From Aselliscus stoliczkanus (lineage: Eukaryota > Chordata > Mammalia > Chiroptera > Hipposideridae), in NCBI GenBank assembly GCA_033961575.1, contig CM066732.1, positions 82,478,687 through 82,542,686 on the forward strand: 64,000 nucleotides of DNA, given 5' to 3'. Each line of letters opens with the position of its first letter. Positions within the stretch are counted from its first letter, which is position 1. Positions 59,024 through 64,000 of this stretch are shown here, one piece after another. The notes under the pieces are model-generated. The model was not told the origin of the DNA, ran no database searches, and was given only the letters and a program-made list of their open reading frames with translations. Made by a program: the position numbers and the translations under genes.

Positions 59024-61051
59024 TACATGGTCATATCAACAGATGTAAAACAAAGCATTTGCCAAAATCCAGCACCAATTTATGACAAAAACTCTCAGCA
59101 AAGTGAAAACGGAGGGAACATACCTCAACATAATTAAGGCCATATATATATATGAAAAACCCGCAGCTAACATACTCAATGGTGAAAAACTAAAAGTATT
59201 TTTCTTAAGATCATGAACAAGACAAGGGTGTCTATTTTCACCACTTTTTTCAACATAATATTGGAAATCCTAGCCACAACAACCATATAATAAAAATAAA
59301 TAAAAGACATTAAAATTGGAAAGGCAGATGTAAACCTCTTATTTACACATGACATGATACTATAGAGAACCCTAAAGATTCCACCAAAAACTATTAGAAC
59401 TGATAAATGAATTTAGTAAAGTAGCAGGATACAAAATTAATATTCAGAAATTGGTTGCCTTTTAATACACCAATAATGAATTATCAGAAAGAGAAATTAA
59501 GAAAACAATCCTATTTACAACTGCATCAGAAAAAAATACCTAGGAATAAATTTAACCAAGGAGGTAAAAAGCCTGTACTCAGAAAACTATAAAACCCTGA
59601 AGAAAGAATCTAAAGAAAATAAAAATAAATGCAAACATATACCATGGGCTCATGGATATGAAGAATTAACATTGTTAAAATTCCCATACTACCCAAAGCT
59701 ATCTATAGATTCAATTCAATCCCTGTCAAAATACCAATGGCATTTTTCACAGAACTAGAACAAATAATCTTAAAATTTATATGGAACCACAAAAGGCCCC
59801 ATGTAGCCAAAACAATCTTGAGAAAGAAGAACAAAATTGCAGGTAGCATGCTGTCTGATATCAAACTATACTACTAGGTCGCAGTAGTCAAAACAACATG
59901 GTATTGATAAAAACTGACACATAGTTCAATAGGACAGAATAGAGAGCCCAGAAATAATCCATGCCTATAAGGTCATTTAATCTATGACAAAGGAGGCAAG
60001 AATATATTATACAAAAGGTTATAGATAGTCTATTCAAGAAGTTGGGAAAACTGGACAGATGCATGCAGAAAAATAAAAATAAATCACCTTTTCACATCAT
60101 ATACAGGAATAAATACAAAATGGATTAAAGACTTAAACGCAAGACCCAAAACCATTAAAATCCTAAAAGAAAACATAGGCAGTAAACTCTCAGACATTGC
60201 TCTTAATATCATTTTTTTTTCTGATATATTTCCTTGGGCAAGGGAAACAAAAGAAAAAATATAAACAAATGGGACTACATTAAACTAAAGTTTTTGCACA
60301 GCCAGGAAACAGCAACAAGACAAAAACACAGCATAATTAATAGAGAAGGTATTTGCCAATGACACATCTGATAAGAGGTTAATATCCAAAATTTATAAAG
60401 AACTCATACAACTCAACACCTAGAAAACAAACAATCTAATTTTAAAAATGGGCAGAGGACAGAAAACAAACAATCTAATTGAAAAACGGAAAGAAGACCT
60501 GAATAGACATTTCTCCAAAGGGGACATACAGATGGCCAACAGACATATGAAAGGATTCTCAACATCACTAATCATCAGAGAAATAAAAAACAAACAAACA
60601 ATGAGATATCACCTTACTCCTGTCAGAATGGCTACCATCAATAAATCAACAAACAACAAGGGTTATTGAAGATGTGGAGAATGGATAACCCTCTTGCACT
60701 GTCAGTGGGATTGCAAATTGGTGCAGCCCTTATGGAAAATAATTTAGAGGTTACTCAAAAAATTAAAAATGTAACTACCTTATGACCCAACAATTTCACT
60801 TCTCAGTATTTATCAGACGAAATAGCCAAGATATGGAAGCAACCTAAGTGCCATGAATACACGATTGGGTAAAAAAGAGGTGGTACATATATACAATGAA
60901 ATATTACACTGACATAAACAAGAATGAAATCTTATCTTTTGCAACAACATGGATGGACCTAGAGGGTATTATGATAAGTGAAATGAGTCAAGCTGAGAAA
61001 GACAAATACCATATGATCTCACTTATATGTGGAATCTTAAAAACAAAATAA

Positions 61052-61403
61052 AAAAAATAAACAAACAAAAAACAGAAACAGATTCATAGATACAGAGAAC
61101 AAAATGATGGTTACTAGATGGGAGAGGGGTTGGGGGGCTGGGAAAGAAAGGTGAAGGGATTCAGAAATACAAATTGGCAGTTACAAATAGTCAGGGAGAT
61201 GTAAAGTACAGCATAGAGAATATAGGCAATAATGTAACAAAAGCTATGCATGGTGCCAGGTGGGTACTAGACTAATTGAAGAGATCACTGCATAAAATAT
61301 ATAAACATCTAACCATGATGCTATATACTTGAAACTATTATAAAATAATACTGAATGTCAACTGTACCTAAAAAAAATGAATTAATTAAATTAAAAAATA
61401 AAA
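61052..61403 (+). other. L1 3' UTR with guanine-rich tract
   Basis: The untranslated tail of the 54388 element. It contains GGGAGAGGGGTTGGGGGG at 61120-61137 followed by CTGGG, four G-tracts with loops of 2-3 bases, the classic position of an L1 3'-UTR G-quadruplex. It ends in an A-rich tail before the duplicated target site. It resembles the 3' UTR of the 29641 element and differs from that of the 48499 element. Confidence 0.8.
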
Positions 61404-61415
61404 GGACCATTACTA

Positions 61416-62290
61416 GTAACTACGTAGGCACACATTTAATAAACTCAATCCTAGAAAGCATTGCTCTGCTATCAGATTTTTCTCTTGCCTTGATCTAAAA
61501 TTGAAATGAAAAAAAATAAATGTGTTGAGCTCAATTATTTCTGCTGGAGGCTTCTCTTATTATAATATTCTACTATCATTCCACAAATATTGCCTATTGT
61601 TGAAAGTTAGTAATATTCATTATTTACCACCCAAAGTCCATATTGTTCAACATCTTTGGAAAGTACTGTAATTATTCAATAATTATGCTATATTGATTCA
61701 AATATTTGGACACCTTATTGGCCTTCTAAGCTGATTTTGAACTGACTGGCAGCAAGCAGATAAACATTGCAAAATAATTCCAAACAAGAAATTGCTAAAA
61801 GAAAATCTGTTAATTCTTACTCCACCTTGCTACAGGGTCACTCCAAAGATTATACTCCTTAGATCTTTAAGCACATCTGAACCTGTATGGAGACAGCATG
61901 CGTTGTCAAGCTTTACTGAAGCCTGCAGAGCACAGTGGGATCCAAGCCATATCAGGGGCTCCCCAGTCCCTTTCCTGATGTCACTTCAGTATACTACCAG
62001 GAGGCCACATTGTAAACATCAGATACAGAAAGGGTCCCTGCTCCAGCACCACACGGCCATGGTCAGGACACTGGTACTCTTCTCAGTTACACTCGATTTT
62101 CTTGAGCTTCATTTGATTTGAATGCTCTCTTCTCAAAGCTATAGCTAATGTTTTGTTAAATAAAATCAACAGGATTGGGGATACTCATTCTGAATTATAG
62201 AAATAAAAATGTAAATAATTGTGTATTCAATTTTCCATTACTCTCAAAATCTTACATCTGAATCTATGTTTATCTTATGGTAGATTCCAT
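61416..62290. other. Unassigned sequence
   Basis: No gene or named repeat recognised. A 109-codon plus-strand open frame (61792-62121) is the longest here; it has no recognisable domain and no supporting start or splice context, so I do not call it a gene. Confidence 0.4.
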
Positions 62291-62291
62291 T

Positions 62292-62334
62292 AAGAAGAAA
62301 GAAAGGAAGGGAGGAAGGGAAGGAGGGAGGGGGG

Positions 62335-62403
<69 letters not shown>

Positions 62404-62420
62404 GGAGGAAGAAGAAAGAG
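62292..62420. repeat. Long purine tract with (GA)n core
   Basis: About 129 bases of A and G with one T (62335): an irregular GGAA/GGGA segment, then an uninterrupted (GA)n of about 30 units (62336-62396), then AAAGGAAAGGAGGAAGAAG. Tracts of this kind can form triplex (H-) DNA and are usually length-polymorphic. Confidence 0.95.
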
Positions 62421-63633
62421 TAGATCCTTCCTGGAGTTAGATACAGAGTTACCTTGAGAAGTTAGGAAATGAATCCACACAAGAATGCTATACTTAATGA
62501 TTCACAGTGTAAAAGATCTATTAGATACCAAGTTAAGATCACAGTGTCTACTCAATACTAGTAGTTCATAATTCTTGAACACCTAAATACCATAACTTTC
62601 CAACATCTTAATACAAAGGTGTTAACATTATGCCCAGTGATCATCCCAATCATCTATCACTTCCCACCCACAGACTTAAGCCATCTCTATAAGGAGGCTG
62701 TGTTCAAATTGCCCTGGGATGACATCACTTCTTAATATATTTAGTTCTGAAAATATCGTCATCTGCACTAAATGGAATTTCTTCCTTTAATAGATGTAAT
62801 TTCAGCCAGTTCTCTTCAGCCCCAGTTCTCACGAAAGTGCCTAAGAGTTAATGAGCAGCTGATCTCTATTGCATGTGTTTAAACTTGATATTAGCTTTTC
62901 CTCTGTCATCTTTCCAATCCTTAGATGTTGGAAATGTCCAGATTGAGAGCATGGACTAGCAGATCTTTCTCATATCTGTCCTTTGCCTTTTACAGCATGT
63001 CCTTGCCGGCTGTCCTCTTTTCAAATTTTGTTTTCCTCTGAATGGGCTATTGCACTGATGGCTTTTGGCAGCTGCCGAGTGCTAAACCTGCATATAAAAT
63101 CCATCTGTGGGGCCAGAGCCACAAAGCAGGGACTACTTGAAATGATTTTTTTCAGCTTGCTGGTTACTGTCATATTAGAGTTTTAGTGCAATGGGCAAGG
63201 ACAACAATTCATTTTACTTTATGAGAAATCTTTATTTTCAAGGGCCACAGCTTGGTTGGATTTTTTCCAGAGCATACTCTTGAATTTACGCAGCACCTAT
63301 AGTAATTCAAGATTCTCCTTTTACTCTGAATATTGCAGAGGAGAGGCCAAACCAGAGTTTTCTCCACCAAACTTTGCATTAATATATTAAAAGTTAATAA
63401 GATATTATGGATCACTCACTATTTTCCCATACAGAAGAAGTATTACCAGAAGCCATTTCACACTATCTTCCTCTTATATAATTTCCTACTTTATCTCAAG
63501 AATAAAAGCCCTATTTCATTGCAAATAATACTATAGATTTTGTTATCAACCCATCCTAGATTCACTTCCCAGCTGTCTCTGAAGAAGGAATGTCCTTGGG
63601 TCAATTACTTATGTAGCATTTAAACCTCGTTAG
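62421..63633. other. Repeat-poor sequence, candidate conserved non-coding DNA
   Basis: No interspersed repeat recognised over about 1.2 kb. The interval 62780-63330 is less AT-rich and has low simple-repeat content. Open frames (67-68 codons) lack recognisable domains. The region may include conserved regulatory sequence, but that is an inference from texture only. Confidence 0.35.
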
Positions 63634-64000
63634 AGAGTTATGGTCAAAATGGTGGAGTAGGTAAATGCTGTGCTTATCTTCTCTACTGACCACATCAAAA
63701 TTACAACTACAAAACAACCATCATTGAGAATCACCTGAAATCTTGCTGAACTGAAGCCCTCCATCTAAGGATATACAGAAGCTGCCTCAAGACTGGCAGG
63801 AGGGGCAGAGATCTGAAACAAGATGGTCCCACACCCGCATGTGACTATTAAAAATTGGGAGGGATATCTCAGCTGTGGAGGTACTCCCCAAAAGGAACAA
63901 GGGGTATGAGGGCCACACCAGGTGCCCCAGGCCAGGGTTCCAGTGCTAGGGAGAGAAGTCCCCATAATTTCTGGTTGTAAAAACCAGCAGAGATGTGGCT
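63634..64000 (+). mobile_element. L1 5' UTR, plus strand, cut by the window edge
   Basis: Starts near GAGTTATGGTCAAAATGGTG, aligning with the 5' ends at 29641 and 54388 (CAAAATGGTGGAGTAGGTAA instead of CAAGATGG). It continues with 'accacatcaaaattacaact', 'aaggatatacagaagctgcc' and the 'ataatttctggttgtaaaaa' region to the last base. Whether ORF1 and ORF2 follow cannot be seen. The left target-site duplication cannot be confirmed without the far end. Confidence 0.85.

Larger units (their letters stand above)
57020..61051 (+). pseudogene. L1 ORF2 pseudogene (endonuclease, reverse transcriptase, C-terminus)
   Basis: The inferred start ATG at 57020 is followed by a frameshift, then '…VNGLNVLIKRHR', where the nested L1 interrupts the frame. 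Endonuclease pieces include CLQETHF (the Glu of the QETH motif is kept), NIYASNIGTPKYIKQ and GEFNTPLTPM (57547-57729). The reverse-transcriptase YADD position at 59342-59353 reads F-T-H-D, so catalysis is lost. The C-terminal end '…[18 protein letters not shown]' stops at 61051. Length without the insert is about 3.8 kb, normal for ORF2. An (AAAT)n tract at 58982-59023 also interrupts it. Confidence 0.88.
54388..61403 (+). mobile_element. Near full-length L1, inactive, with a nested L1 3' end
   Basis: A perfect 12-bp target-site duplication, GGACCATTACTA, lies at 54376-54387 and 61404-61415. The 7,016-bp block has a 5' UTR (54388-56085, with CAAGATGGTGG at 54408), a decayed ORF1, a decayed ORF2 of about 3.8 kb once the nested insert is removed, and a 3' UTR with an A-rich tail. 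Many stops and frameshifts, plus a destroyed YADD box, make it inactive. The nested element at 57095-57319 carries a different 3' UTR type, so this L1 inserted first. Confidence 0.93.

Noticed and set aside
61792..62121. 109-codon plus-strand open frame
   Set aside because: Locally GC-richer but no domain recognised. More likely chance or an unidentified old repeat.
62244..62480. Minus-strand open frame encoding a long Leu-Ser repeat
   Set aside because: Translation of the (GA)n purine tract; not a protein gene.

Overview
Organism and setting. This is a mammalian nuclear gene-desert window: AT-rich, no intact protein-coding gene, no multi-exon structure, no rRNA or genuine tRNA gene. Nearly everything recognisable is interspersed repeat. 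Mammal-wide relics (MIR, L2, hAT-Charlie/MER5-type, Tigger-like, MLT2/MaLR-type LTRs) sit beside younger lineage-specific elements. The tRNA-derived SINEs (a short Ser/Leu-like one at 126, 7087 and 37946; a composite one at 21830 with a short relative at 45121; and one at 16927) and the L1 5' UTR beginning with a CAAGATGG-type motif look like those I associate with bats, probably rhinolophoid (horseshoe/leaf-nosed) bats. That is an inference from remembered repeat types, not from a search.

Layout. 1-11.4 kb: mostly unassigned AT-rich sequence with two short SINEs, one MER5A-like hAT remnant and one L2 tail. 11.4-15 kb: a 59-bp mariner-type MITE hairpin, an MLT2-like LTR, an old L1 3' part, and an LTR-like segment with a 37-bp tandem repeat carrying octamer motifs. 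15.9-22.4 kb: several old L1 pieces in both orientations, two interrupted by SINEs. 22.4-29.6 kb: mostly unassigned. 29.6-32.7 kb: a plus-strand L1 bounded by a 16-bp target-site duplication that contains an L2 segment and has lost most of ORF2. 33-48.5 kb: DNA-transposon, MIR, SINE and LTR remnants, including a well-delimited 373-bp solo LTR. 48.5-51.8 kb: a 5'-truncated minus-strand L1 with a 14-bp target-site duplication. 54.4-61.4 kb: a near full-length but dead L1 holding a nested L1 3' end. 62.3 kb: a long purine tract. 63.6 kb to the edge: the 5' end of another L1.

How it fits together. There is no operon or pathway here. The informative content is insertion history: target-site duplications, nesting, orientation and motif decay allow relative dating of elements. 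Regulatory potential, if any, lies in LTR and L1 promoters and in two repeat-poor stretches (about 35.99-36.44 kb and 62.78-63.33 kb) that could be tested for conservation. I did not find a convincing new biological system. The most unusual object is the L1/L2 mosaic at 29.6-32.7 kb.
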